DNA of 64,000 bases from assembly GCA_026261815.1 (NCBI GenBank), contig JAMPIT010000379.1:5468001-5532000 (forward strand). Reading direction: 5' to 3'. The translations under genes and the position numbers were made by a program. The notes beneath the pieces are model-generated. The model was not told where the DNA came from. It worked only from the letters and a program-made list of their open reading frames with translations, and did no database searches. The first letter of the stretch is position 1; every line of letters starts with the position of its first letter. Shown in pieces: positions 51,721 through 64,000 of the stretch. This DNA is from Monarcha castaneiventris obscurior. Taxonomy: Eukaryota > Chordata > Aves > Passeriformes > Monarchidae.

Positions 51721-52251
51721 TTTATTGCTTGATTAATTTCTAGCATGCTTACAGCAGAAAAACTTTATCACTTTATTTGCAGAAGAATACCCCAGAGATG
51801 CAAAAGACAGTAGTGCTAAAACCCCACAGTTGCCAACAGAAATCATGCTGTTATTTTATGAGAACTAAAGCAGAAGTAATCCATAACATTTAAAAATATA
51901 AAGTCTACCATAGTGCTCCAGTGCCTGCTGGGCTCTAACACTGGTGTATGGCCATCAGACAGAGTTTGGAGGATGACACCACATGAACTCACTGCAGGAA
52001 TGTCCCAGCAGAGACTCTTGGCCACCCCGCTGAGTGTACAAAGATGGCACTTAATTACCCAACCAAAACTTATTCAGTGATAGAAAGCTAATTACAGAGG
52101 GTGACTATTTCTAATGACCAAAAACTGGAAAAATCATATCTTGGTGACGTTTTTAAAATGCCAACATGGAAAAGAAGTCCCCATGTTTTCAGGGAAACAC
52201 GCCTCTGAAGGAAGTGCAGCAATTCATTTTCTTTTAATGAAGCTTCATTTT

Positions 52252-52284
52252 TCACATTCACATTACATTTTACATTTACATTTA
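52252..52284. repeat. Degenerate TTACAT/CACATT repeat
   Basis: About five imperfect hexamer units (CACATT, TACATT, TACATTT). Confidence 0.7.
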
Positions 52285-55099
52285 GTTAGAGAGCTTTACA
52301 TCTTGTTGAATTATGTGCAATTCTTTCAGTTGTTATATTAGCCACTCATAAACCACAGAACTCCTGTGCGCAAGAGAGATTAGCACATTTGAAGAGTTGG
52401 CAAGACAGCAGCACAGGTTCCATGGAAAGGAAAAGGGTTAGGAGGCAGGCAGAGATGAAAACACTCTACTGACTATGTATGAGTCTCTTCTAGAAGTCTG
52501 CCTCCACATCTGTAAAAGTTACTAAATATTTAATTGAATAAATAAAACCATATTCTAAAGATGACAGAATTCTGCTTGCCCCCAGTTGTACATAAAGCAC
52601 TTTCTTCTTTTTCTTGCATTTCAGTATTCCCCTCTCTGCCACTGAATACACAAAAGTCTACAATTTCACCAATTACTCTTGCAAATTATGTGTGCTTTTC
52701 TGTGTATTTTCCCATGTGCTATTGTGTATACGTATTTTTACAGCAACTCTTCCTATGACACAGAAAGACATCAGAATATTCTGATGGCAATGGGTCTGAT
52801 TGCTTTGAAGATCCTTTTTCTCAAAATTGCCAATTAAATTAGAATTTTATTTTAATTTTTTTTTCACATTTACATTTTTAACTGACTCTACATATGACAA
52901 AGTTTTTGAAAAATGAGTAAAACTAGTTTTTGGTAAACTGATACAAGTGAGAAGCATGTATTTCATTTGACACATAAACAAACTAAAAAGGTTAAGCCTG
53001 AAAGGTTAAGGGAAAATTCATGTACTATATCTTTCCATTAAAAATATATTTGAAATTAATATTGCATTGTTAGAGTTCCACTTCATCCTGTGCAAACTGT
53101 GAGTTCTCCATATAGCAGGGAACTGACCTACAGGAGGTAGTGGTGTTTGGGTTTGGGTTGGGTTTTTTTCATTAAATATATAATAACACATTAGAAAACA
53201 TAGAATACTTTTGGCACATACATGCCCTTTTTTTATTGAAAGACTTGAAACCAGGAATAAAAACATTGCTAAATTTTCTCCTCAATTCAAACTGAAGGCA
53301 GAAGGCATAACTGGAACACTTAGGTTCAGCTATTATCCTAAGGAATTCTCTATCAGGTTTTATAGATAAAAGTCCAACTCTCTATTATTTTGCATTAATA
53401 AGCCACATTTTTTTGTCACATGTGTGGAACTTTACTGTCCATCTCCTCTCATTACAGAGAAGACTGTGAATTCTCAAATACAATTCCAGCATCTCACCAT
53501 TTATTTCAAGATCCAATTAACCTCATTTTTATAAACTCATCACATATTTGTCCATCTTACCCATATCTTTGCAACTGACTGTGACTAGTTTGCTCCCCTT
53601 GTTACACCATAATTGGCCTTTCCAGCTTCTTTATAACATTTCACCCTTGATAATGGGAAGGCATCATTGTGTGCAATTCTGCTATTTGGAGCATGAGGAC
53701 AACAGCATTTTTACAGGAAGAATGGAGAGCTGAAAGCTAGAGTTTCATAGGTTTGACTCTATAAAAGTGTTATCTAACTTGCTAAGTGTTAAGTTGTAAA
53801 GGACTTTTTTACACAAAACTTGTTTTACACTAAAATATTAAAAGATCTTTTTTTTTTGCTTGGTGTTAACAATGTGACTTCCAGAAACAAACTGTTCAGT
53901 TATTTACAACAGGAGCTAAGAAATAAAAAGATTTTGCTCCTGAATTATCTTTGACATGGTCTTCTCTCCAGAGTCATTGTTTTCACAGTAGTCCCTGAGA
54001 GAACAGCGACTATTTCTAAGACTATCTGCTCGTTCTTTCTCAGTAATTTTCCAAGCTATGGCATATTATGTTTGCTTACAATATTCCTTTTAACAGAAGC
54101 ATATTTATTAGCAATAAGGAACCTGTAAGTTACCCACACACTTTCACTCCAGTGTGCTTTACCAGGGTAAATAGAAGTTTAGATAACTGAAAGATAAGAA
54201 ATAATTGAAAGACCCCCTGAAACACATTTCTTCCTGTGCTATTTTCTCTTTTTAGCTAAAATACAGTCTGCCGTAGGTCTGTCCCCACTGGTATCGACCA
54301 ACATCAAAATACATCATTTTACCCTAAGAGAAATAACCTCAAAAATTAAGTAGAGAGTAAGAATAGAGAGACAACTGAGAATTCTCAGTCAAGTGGAAGA
54401 ATAAAATATATTTATAGGCTATAGCTTAAAGAACTTCTTTTTAACTTTCCCATAACCAATCTATTATTACCTGATTGGGCATCTTCAGGAAAGGTCCTGC
54501 TCCTTCCCCAGCCATTCTAGAGGATGAGAATTCTTGTGGGAATCAGAATAAGCATCTCCAAATCACCCCAGCACACCAGTGTTGGGAGTACCAGAGCAGA
54601 GATGATTTAACAGAGCAAGGAAATTTGCCTACTTCCTAGCTACTAAATGGCTTTTATTTTACAAAGTTGTTTTATTAATGAACTTCAAGAACTCCTGCCA
54701 CTGATGTAGGAAGACAGACTTTTTCAACCAAATACTAAAAGAACTTAGTTACATAACCACCAATAACTAGTCATATTGCAAAATGTGGCTGCTGTGTCTT
54801 TGGAAAAAATACAATGTCCTTTGTGGGAGTTGAAAAGTCAAACCAAAATGGTGACAGACTCAAATAAAAGAGTAAATTATTTTTGGCAGCATACACTGCT
54901 ACTTTGAAGCTCTAAAAGGATCTGACAGAGTTTCTGAGAATTTGAGAAACACAGGTTGCCACACAGGAAAGCTCCATCACAAATTTCTGGATTTCTGCAA
55001 ACCGTGTGCCAACAGAGTATTTAAATATTTTTTATAGTACATTCAAAATCAAACCAGAAGATCTAAATTAATTTATACTCTTTTAAGATTTTACATTGC

Positions 55100-55168
55100 A
55101 AAAAAAAAAAAACCAAAAAAAAAAACAACAAACAAACAAACAAAAACCAAAACAAAACCAAAAAAACA
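55100..55168. repeat. A-rich tract with regularly spaced C (AAAC/AAAAC units)
   Basis: Sixty-nine bases with only A and C, including runs of 12 and 11 A and several AAAC repeats. Such A/C low-complexity tracts recur elsewhere in the window. Confidence 0.92.
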
Positions 55169-55869
55169 CAGAAACCAACCTTACTTTATTATCAGAGTTA
55201 GAAAAATTTCATCAGTGATTTTCTAGGGACGATAATAGCATGCTTTTCAGGTAGTATCATAGCTCAGCAAAGCCAAGAGCCTGAGGGAGCCCCATATCGC
55301 TCTTTTGCTTTTGGCAAAATCCATTAACCTAAAAGTTCTATAGGAAAACTATCATTTCCAATTTTTGGTGAAATTTTGACCTTTTGCCAAAAATCTTTAC
55401 AATTTCCATCCAGATTCCACAGCTTTTCCTTTGTCACAGTGTGGGGGTTTTTATTTTCCTTTTTAAATGAAATAGGAACAGTTTATATGAGGTTTAGTGA
55501 ACATTTTTCTTATGGAATATACTTCAGTGACTACTAAGGTTCCCATTACAGGTAGGTAATGAGCATTTTTGACCAGTAATTCTTTGGTCAATTGTTAGAC
55601 AACTGGCTGGCAAGAGCTATAAAATATTTTGCAAAAACACAGGACTAATAATTTCTTCCATTCTATTTAAATTGAGAATGAAACCTCTAATGCAGGCAAC
55701 ACATTCAGGAAGCAACAGAAAATGGAGAACATTTATAAGACCTGAATATCACAATGACAATTACAATGTAAGTCCCAAGACTGTCACTCCCCTCTTTGCC
55801 ACCTGTCCTCATCTAACTGACAGAGGTTTAAGATCTAACTAAACACATTGATACCTTGAAGTGGCTATC

Positions 55870-56356
55870 TGAAAACAGAGGCCAGACAAGAGTAAGAGAA
55901 TAAAAGCAGGTATTTATTTGAAGGGCCTTCAAAGGTACACCTTGGGAGTCAAAAGCCTCCAAGGGGCTCCACCCAAGATGGACCCTGGGTCACAGGTCCT
56001 TCACAGTTTTGTAAGTTTGGTCCACTAGCATATCGGGGTTAATTCTCCAATTATAATTTCAGTCAATGATGTAATTACCCCAAGTTTGCTCCTCCTCTCA
56101 AGGCTTTAGTTTACACGTTTTGGGGCCTGGGACAATCAAGGTGTTCTTGAAGTGCAAACCTAGAGAGGGCTTGTTATGTCTAACCAGCATGAGAGAACAG
56201 CAGCTAACAGGCCACACAAAACTTCAGAGTTACACACTAAGTAGTACAGGATTTGAAAAATATAAAAGTTTAAACCCAAGGCATCAACGCCTACAAGGAT
56301 AAAACAGTCAAATTTCTTAAGAACTCTCCAGCAAGGAAACAGCAGAATCCCTGACA
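55870..56356 (-). mobile_element. Solo LTR of an avian endogenous retrovirus (approximate ends)
   Basis: A roughly 490-bp non-coding block on the minus strand starts TGTCAGGGATTC and ends CTGGCCTCTGTTTTCA, so it is framed by the TG...CA ends typical of LTRs. It has an AATAAA at 918-913 (55918-55913) about 45 bp before its end, as expected for R/U5. An AT-rich TATATTTTT (near 56260) is a possible promoter element. The text GGTATTTATTTGAAGGGCC with CAAAGATGG-like neighbours reminds me of avian, especially passerine, ERV LTRs. No second LTR or internal gag/pol/env is present, so it is a solo LTR left by recombination. A clean target-site duplication was not found (only a weak AAAAC pair). Confidence 0.65.
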
Positions 56357-57133
56357 AAACCCAGTCTTATCCATTAAAGATCCCACTTACTGACCAACAG
56401 TGCTACCCCTATTGCTTGAAAATATCAAAAACTTCTGCCAGCTTTCAAAACAGAAGTAGTTGCTGAATACTGCAACTGCAGTCATGGCCTCTGAAGTCCA
56501 ACTTAGGTAAGAAGCCAATGTCAGCAAAAGCAGGAGCTGAAATACAGGAGTGACAGAATTTCTTGAGCAGTAGTTTAAATGTGCTAAGCTTACTGTTTTA
56601 TTTCTATGATTTTAATTTCTTACGGGTATCTGTACACAGGGAAATAATGTCATAAATACAGAAGAGCAGGACTTCTTCTCGACAAGGCATCACTGGATGC
56701 TCTATGTTAATCTTGACCATATTGCTGCTGGAAAACCCAAGAATCCCTTTCCTCACTTTAGCAGTGAGGAATACAAACCAGGGAATACTGATTCACTGGT
56801 TTAGTCATAGGCCACTTGTCAAACATCTACAAATAACTAGAAAACTGCCACAATCTTTTCTGTCCTTCTGTGCTACTCTTTATGTTCATGCCCTTTGGTT
56901 CAGTTTAAGCCATTTTTTTCGATGCTGCTTTCTCCTAAATCTTTTCATTCTTTATCTTTGAACTCATTATGCCTTTAGTTCTTTTTGCTTCAATCTCTTC
57001 TTGATTTGTTCTCTTGTCTCTTATACCATTATCTTCATTTCCTCCTTCCTAAATTTCTCTCTGCTTCCTCCTGTCATAAGTTTAAGCTATGACATCAAAA
57101 GGGTTCAAAAACCTGTTTTCTTCTTCAATCCCA

Positions 57134-57608
57134 AAAGGACACAGACCTGTTGGAATGAGTCCAGAAGAGGGACATCAGGCTGATTAGAGGGATGGAGCAC
57201 CCCTCATATGGGAAATGACTGAGAGAATTGTTCAGCCTGGAAAAGAGAAGGCTTTGGGGTGATCTAATTGCAGCCTTCCAGTATCTGAAGAGAGCCTACA
57301 AGAAAGATTGGGACAGACTATTTACAATATCATAGTAGTGACAGGACTAGGGGGAATGGCTTCAAACTGACAGAGAGTAGGTTTAGATTAGGTATTAGGA
57401 AAAAATTCTGTGAGGTTGGTGAGGCACTGGAAAATGTTGGCCAGAGGAGTTGTGGATGCCCCATTCCTGGGATTGTTCAAGGCCAGGAACAATGAAGATC
57501 TGAGCAACCTGGTCTAATGAAAGGTGCCCGTGTCCACAGCAGGGGAGGGTTGAAACTAGATGACCTTCAAGGTTTCTTCCAACCCAAATCATTCCATGAT
57601 TCTATGAA
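57134..57608 (+). mobile_element. CR1 LINE 3' fragment (about 475 bp)
   Basis: The longest clear CR1 copy in the window. It starts near ACACAGACCTGTTGGAATGA, continues with AGAGGGATGGAGCACCCCTC, TGATCTAATTGCAGCCTTCC and GAGGTTGGTGAGGCACTGG, and ends CATTCCATGATTCTATGAAA. Plus strand, 5'-truncated, with stop codons throughout. Confidence 0.93.
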
Positions 57609-60600
57609 ATACAGGGCTATCTCCTCCTAAGCAAGAATCTACACTTGGAAACTATGTGTTTATTCATAAACAACGCCCCTTGAATCTACGACTGCAGGTG
57701 AAGTCCTTCTATCAGAACTACGACCACAGAGAACGTAGACTATGTACCTGCCCCTTTAATTTTTTGCCTTTTTCTTCCTCACACTCTTTACCATGACAGT
57801 TTTCTACTCCTTCAAAGCAACAAAATGTTCCAAGAGAGCAAACACATTTGCAAATGAAAGAGTTTGAGTTATATCAGGAATCCAGGAGAAAAGACTGATT
57901 TTTGGTTTTTGACACTCATGTTGTTCCGTTGTCCACCGCTATCCTAGAAAAGCTAGAGATGGAAAATACACAAAGAGGCTTCCAGATTGTATGAAGTTAC
58001 AAAAGAAACTTCCAGAGACCAACAGCAGAGGCAGATGCAGAAATAATAATACAGCATCACTGCAGGGTTTGCGTGCCGTAAGAACAGCAGACAAGGAGAG
58101 GGGCACTTGTTCTCACTAGGTAAAAAGAAAGGAAGCAAGGAAGACGAAGGATGCCTCTGTCCCATCCCTGTCAAGACCCTGGCAAGAGAGTGCTATTGAT
58201 GTCCAGGAAGTCAGCAACTCCCTACAATGTCTGCCTAAGGCCACACAGCAGCTGGACTTACTAAACACATAGCTATATGTGCTGAGCTGTGCACCTGTAT
58301 TTTCTACTACAGAAGGACATGCAGCATTTTGTATCCTAACTCATATGAGAAGGAAGAACACAGTGCATACACCACAAGTTGGAAATAACAAGGAACTAAA
58401 AGTGATGATTGGGATGAGAGAGGAAAATGGTTTAACAATGGACTTTTCCTGGTATGCTCTTTCTGAATTAATCGTAAGCTCTTCCCAGTGCTGATTTCCT
58501 CTTCCTAGTTCATTCCTACACAATGGCATTTCAGAACTCCTCACGCCTTTCTCTTTTCCAGTCTGAGCATGACATAAGTGCTAATAATTGGGAAGGAGAT
58601 TAAAATCAGTTGAAGGAAGCAGTGGAGGAGAGAACTCCAACTCATCTGTCTCCATCATTTAAGAGAAATTTAGGCCCTCCCTCCTACAGTTTTTATTGCT
58701 CAGTCATGACAGTTCTTATGTCAGAATAGGTGAGAGGAGACCGTCCTGTCACTCTTTCTCTTCTGACCAATCATTTACATCTTCAGAAGCACAGTTTAAA
58801 GGAAAAAAACAAAACAACCGGTAACAGTAACATACTGAGAGACGGACTCAAGAAAAAAAGCAAAGCCAATTGATTAATGACAGGAATTTAACTCAAAATA
58901 GTCTGTACAGTACTGAGCAACCATTTACAACTGGTACTGATCGTGGTAGTAAGATGACACATTAAAGACTGATTTTTCTAGGAGAAAGCTAGGAACACAA
59001 CAGGGCCACAAAACAATTTTTTTGCGTATGCAAGAGAGGAGCATATTGCCCAGGGAGAAGCATAGGGTGCAATTTGAGCTCGTTCTTGCTTTTCCTTTTG
59101 GCCTTTTACCTCTATCTGCTTACAGCAGCAATCTTTGGCAAGCTTTAAAAAATTCTCTTGAGGTAAATCAGCTGGATCGTCTCAGTAAGAAGCCCTGGGA
59201 GACAGAGGTTAATGGCCTTAATTATTGCTTAAGGACCAGGTGGGAAGATTTAGAACTTGAGACCAATCAGGAGAAGACAGATGAAGACAGGGCTCCCGAA
59301 CGAGGGGGGAGGCCTGTTCCTAGTCTGTAATAGCCTGAATAACAGAGGAGCAGCTGAGATGTCTGTATCTGAAACTGATGGAATAGATTACTGATTAGTT
59401 CCCTACTGATCTACCACAAATAAATCTTAAAGAAATGCATATCGTAAATCAAGTAAGTCTTGTAAGAAATGCATCTAATTTGATCCTCCATGTTTAGGGA
59501 AGGATAAGCAAAACATTTATCATAAGACTAAGCCAGAGGCATTGCTTGAGGTTATCACATGACAGTAATCATAAGAATATTGCAGGAGAATTCCTCATAA
59601 AGGCAGTTCCTACCTATTCGTTTTCTAGTTAATGTATCCTTAGGACTGATACAAAAAGAGCAGGAAGAAACAGAAACAACAGAAGAACATTTTGGTTCGA
59701 AAGCTATGCTGACTGTGCTTCTATTAAAGACATGGTCTGACATTTTGGGAATGGGAGACGGAGGGCAATATTATGCAAATCATTAAACCTGACTCCCAAA
59801 GGAAAAGATAATTGCTGCTCCAACTACTCAGGCAGCCAGTTCTAGAGCAAATGTGTTGAAGAGCAAATGCTCTTCCCCAGAAGAGTCAGACAGACCATGG
59901 TAGCTCCCTAAATCCCTACCAATATCATTAAGTATCTCTATTGGGTGATAGCTTTCATGGTACCAACCTGGAGAAACCAGAAACTCTCATTGTAATCCGT
60001 AACTTTACCTGCCCAAGATGGTACAGCACTTTCCAACCTGTACAAACATTAGTATATATTTGATACAAAAGTAAGCTGTTTTTGTTGGTCTGGTCATAAA
60101 TAAGCCCTGAGATTTTATATGCAGCCTGTTAAATTCTCAGACTTGTGAGAAGAGAATCAGCCAGTTTCCTCCAGGATAACATGGCATACTGTAAGCTCCC
60201 AGAACAGCTGCTGTTTAGAAAGGAAATTGCACTTATGAACTCGATTCCATGCCCCAGTACTCTGATTTCTTTAGTTGAAAAATCTTTGTTTACTGCAAAA
60301 TGGTTCTGTCACTTGGTACTTGGAGCTCAGTTAGAGGGAACCATACAGCCATCAAGCAGCACTGAAGTTTCCAAGATGCTCTAATAGACTTGGTCTGTAA
60401 AGACTCAAACTCATTTACAACAAACAATATTTACCTTCTGTTAGGAGAGATATTTTGAGTTTTGAATATTGGGACAACTTAGTTACATGCATTCACTTTA
60501 GCTAACTACGTCACCACCCTGCAGTGAAGAATTCTCCTACCAGAGTATAAAGCAGAGTATAAAATCCTGTTTGGCAAAACTCCACTTCTGCCAAAAACCA

Positions 60601-63600
60601 CATTCAATCCACCTTCTTGTAGAGGAAGAATTCTGTGAGGAAAACCAGCTAGAATTATGCCAGAAAAATTAAATAAATCAGAGCAGACAGTGCATTTTCT
60701 CATATTGATATCGTAACTCAACTCAATACCTGACTATGGAGAACTGAACAGCTATAAAAACTGCTTTGCATCATGCTCCAACCCAAATTATTTAATCTTT
60801 CGCATCCTGCCACCATATTCAGGGAAAAGGCATTTGATCTTATGTTAAGTCAGTTTATCACATGAAGAGAACTAGCTGAAAACTTTAAATCCAGAGCTGA
60901 CCTGGCCTAAAGTTTTTTAAGTTGTTTGCTTTCTTATTTTGTATGACTACTACCATATCCTTAGCTTCCATAGACGAAATTTAAAGAACAAAGAGGAAAC
61001 CAAAATAGAATATATTTTTTTAAATTAAAAGAACTCATCTATACATCTATTTTGAGAAAGTGCCCCTCCTCTCATGGTGTAACTGCCTACACTGTGTGCT
61101 CACCCAGCCTCCTCTTTCACAGAGCCCTACCTGAGCTCAAGGCATGCCAGGCTGTGATCTACAGGCTGAGATCCCTCTGGAGCACAAATATAGAACATAA
61201 CTCTCATCTGTTGCATTTTACTAAACTCAATTACAAGGGGCACACAATTTGAGGGACAGAAGGGCTTTCTGTGAACATCCCCCATCACTGACACTGGAAC
61301 TGGCATTGGTTCTGCTCTGTTGTGTGGCCAGGCCATGGATCAGAAAACCTGAGCAGGTTTTATTAATTCCTAAGCGGGAATTAATTTTAAAAACTGAAAG
61401 GCAAGGATAATTTTAGTAAAGTTTCCCTAGTGTGTACCTATAGTAGGGGTCTATTTGGAAATAAGGATGTGTTCACATGTGGCATAGAATGCTAATAGCT
61501 TTGTTTTTCATTATTAAAAAGTAACACTATACAAGCAGTGCAAGCATTTAGAAACTGTTTTTTTCTGGCAAATATGACCTCTTTGGCTTTGTCAAGAAAT
61601 TTTGCAATTCCAATCCTAGTGGTTTTGAATGAATGTGATGATATGGATTCAAGCCACTGAATTTTTCTGTGTAATATATGCTTTCAACAATGCCATAAGA
61701 AACAAACAAAATACAGAGACATGATTCATGCTGGCAGTCACAGCTTACCTCTACAAATCCTGTAAAGGAGCAGCTTTAATATCTGCTCACTGATTCCCAC
61801 ACAGAGATATCTAGTATATTGTATTTAAACCAGTTTATCTTGAAAAAGTAGAACTGAAGAAAACTGACATCCTAAAGATGTATGTCCTAGATCCCCAAGT
61901 CTCACCAGCATGCCTTCTCCATTTCACTCCACATCTCTCTCACTTCTTAGAGGGCAGGAGTTTGTGGCTTGTTGAGGGCTGGGAGATCACTCATTGCCCA
62001 AGCAGTATTTGCCTGTCAATAGTCTAAGTCCCTTATGAAAGCAGTAACCTGAGTCTTTCTACTCGAGCCAAATGCAGATTTTCACAGCTCATAGCAACTC
62101 AACATTGTCAAGATTACTACCTTGTAAAATTAGTTTCAAAGGTTATTCAGGGACAGAAAAACTGACAGAGCATAAAACACCCCCTTTGGAAAAAAAACAA
62201 GACAACAAATAGCAACAAACACCTTTTCACATTGATAGAATAAACTGCACCATATGGATAGCAAAACAGCACTTTTTCTGTATAAAACTTTCCTGGCAGC
62301 CAAGATTTTATAAAACCATTTCTTACCTGGGACATAAGTAAAACAGGAACAGTCTGGCATAAAATCTCTAAATAACACTTTGCATCTAAATGTACTTTTA
62401 TAGAAAGCTATACTTTGAAAAGATCTAACAAATACCTTGCAAATTATGGCTCTAGGTAGAATGAATTTCAAAGTGGTGTGTGGGAGTAAATCCATACAGA
62501 CAAGAATCCCATATTTATTAGCCACTTCCATAGCATTATGTGCTATAATACACTATTAATTTTCTGGATATATGTACGAGTTGCATTATTAAGAAGTTCA
62601 AAGTACTGAATAAGTTTGGGAGATTTTTTTTTTATTTATTTAATATAATTTAACCTCAGAGCTTGACTAAAGGCAAAAAACAAATTGAAGATTATACAAA
62701 ATGTGTTAAAAGCATAAAATCGCTTTCACAAAAAACTTTTGAAAAGATGATGTTCTTTAAAAGATTCAACTTTCCAAGTATCTGCTTCTATTTAATAAAC
62801 CTATGAAACTAACAGGTTAACTAATACAAGAAAAGAATGTCTGTGCACAGACATATTTCTTTTAATGCACTGCCTTCCAAGGCCCTGTTCTAAGACATGG
62901 GTGACAAATGGACCGTCCAGTAGTTTTTAATTGCTAATAAATTCTGCATTACATACTTAATCAAAGTTCCCCTTGAGTTTTAGGACAACCCCAGCTGTTA
63001 TTAAAACTGCAAAACCCCAGGTTTATAAACTGAAAGAAAAAAATTTTACTATATACCATTCAGCCTTTCAAAAGTCACGGGGAAAGATACACAGCCCATC
63101 ATAGGACCCAACTTTAAGCTTTCTGCCTTATGTTTTCCAGAGATCATGTTTCACAGGCTTTAAATAATTGGAGCTATGGGAACACTATTTACACGTTAAC
63201 TTTGCACACCAAAAGTGGTTGGTCCTTCACTTGATCTGATCACTGAAAACTGCACTGCCCTCAATTAACTAATTCAAGGCAAGATGTTGTCTGCTTTTTT
63301 TCCTGGTAGGATGAAAGGCTTTGGGGTAGGATTAGTGAGGCACATTAATTTTTGAAATTAAATGCCATCCTTTTGCTTGCCTGTATCTGCCTTTCCACCA
63401 GTCAAAAGAAAACATCTCTACTTTGTAAGATAGTCAGCTGTGGCCCAAGCACAGCCCATGGAAATTTGCCCTTGCAGAGTAAATACAAGTCCTTCCATGT
63501 GAGATAGGAATGGGCTCTGAGGTTAACATTTCATTTTGTACCAATACCACTTAAAAAGCTCTTACACTTTCTGTCATTAATCCATACCCTCACCAGGACT

Positions 63601-64000
63601 TGTGTGCCCTATTGCCCTTTGTTTTTTCTGGCCACCTCTCCTGAGACCTCCACCTCCTTGCCCCTTCCCAGGAGCCCCACTGAAGCTGAGCCGTAGCATG
63701 AGCAAATGGAGGCCAAGGATGCCCCAGGCTGCTCCCTTCCCTTCCTGCACTGAGCTGCAACCCTTACACCCACTCCTGCTTCTCTGCTTGTCACTGGGAC
63801 CTGATACTGCCAGTAGCCCTGCACTGCTGTTTGCTGCATCAAGTCTCCACAACCTTATACTGTTTTATAACTCAGTTTCAGAATTTTTCCTCCCTTTGAT
63901 ACTTTATCAAAGGTAAAGCAATGACCTGTAATGCATGCTTACAAGATCAGATAGAAAATACCTTCTATTCTTGCCAATCTCACCATTTGTTCTATTCAAT

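Larger units (their letters stand above)
47506..64000 (-). other. NOL4: NOL4 upstream intron, partial (at least 16,495 bp)
   Basis: From the acceptor at 47506 to the window end no further NOL4 exon was recognised, so the next 5' exon lies outside. The stretch contains an old degenerate CR1 at 51290-51720, an A/C-rich tract at 55100-55168, a solo LTR at 55870-56356 and a CR1 3' end at 57134-57608. It also has pyrimidine-rich blocks near 48740-49045 and 56860-57080, and a GC-richer stretch at 63600-63880. Confidence 0.75.

Noticed and set aside
53144..53169. TTTGGG repeats resembling telomeric DNA
   Set aside because: The unit is TTTGGG rather than TTAGGG and there are only three or so units; it fits the general T/G low-complexity tracts.
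62837..62854. 18-bp perfect palindrome ATGTCTGTGCACAGACAT
   Set aside because: Nine-base arms with no loop are expected about 0.2 times in a window this size; no other feature supports function.
63577..63916. GC-richer end of the window as an upstream NOL4 exon
   Set aside because: Frames on the minus strand show no NOL4-like sequence and no paired splice sites; the composition alone is not evidence.
1..64000. tRNA genes, CRISPR arrays or bacterial-type operons
   Set aside because: No A/B-box pair with a clover-leaf was seen, no regularly spaced direct repeats, and the content is clearly vertebrate nuclear DNA.

Overview
The window reads as intron-rich vertebrate nuclear DNA, almost certainly from a bird. 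The evidence is five recognisable CR1 LINE 3' ends plus one older CR1 relic, low overall transposon density, AT-rich long introns, and one solo LTR of an avian-looking endogenous retrovirus. A passerine is possible from the LTR, but this is not proven. There are no operons, CRISPR arrays, tRNAs or rRNAs.

The only protein-coding gene I can support is the 3' half of NOL4 (nucleolar protein 4), on the minus strand. Five exons were placed to the base by GT/AG splice sites and continuous reading frame. In transcript order they are 47326-47505 (60 codons), 46377-46568 (64 codons), 34308-34421 (38 codons), 11571-11751 (60 codons plus 1 nt), and a terminal exon whose coding part is 1787-1980 (63 codons plus stop). 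Together they encode the C-terminal 286 residues: an acidic linker, a basic helical block, a Gly/Tyr-rich stretch, a Ser-rich linker and a conserved C-terminal helix. The 3' UTR fills roughly positions 20-1786. The gene's 5' exons lie beyond position 64000.

Layout: 1-1786 is 3' UTR with three AATAAA signals. 1787-1980 is the last coding exon. 1981-11570, 11752-34307, 34422-46376 and 46569-47325 are introns of 9.6, 22.6, 12.0 and 0.76 kb. From 47506 to the end (at least 16.5 kb) is one further intron. The introns hold CR1 copies at about 27.7, 31.6, 39.6, 40.4, 51.3 and 57.1 kb, a solo LTR at 55.9-56.4 kb, A/C- or T/G-rich low-complexity tracts, GC-richer unclassified blocks, and a striking perfect 20-bp-arm hairpin at 15.7 kb.

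I looked for an undescribed system and found none. The most useful leads are a canonical CtBP-type PxDLSxK motif at the start of the last exon (with a DLS-like partner in the acidic exon), three consecutive frame-neutral exons, the 15.7 kb hairpin, and an inverted CR1 pair that could fold in the nascent transcript.
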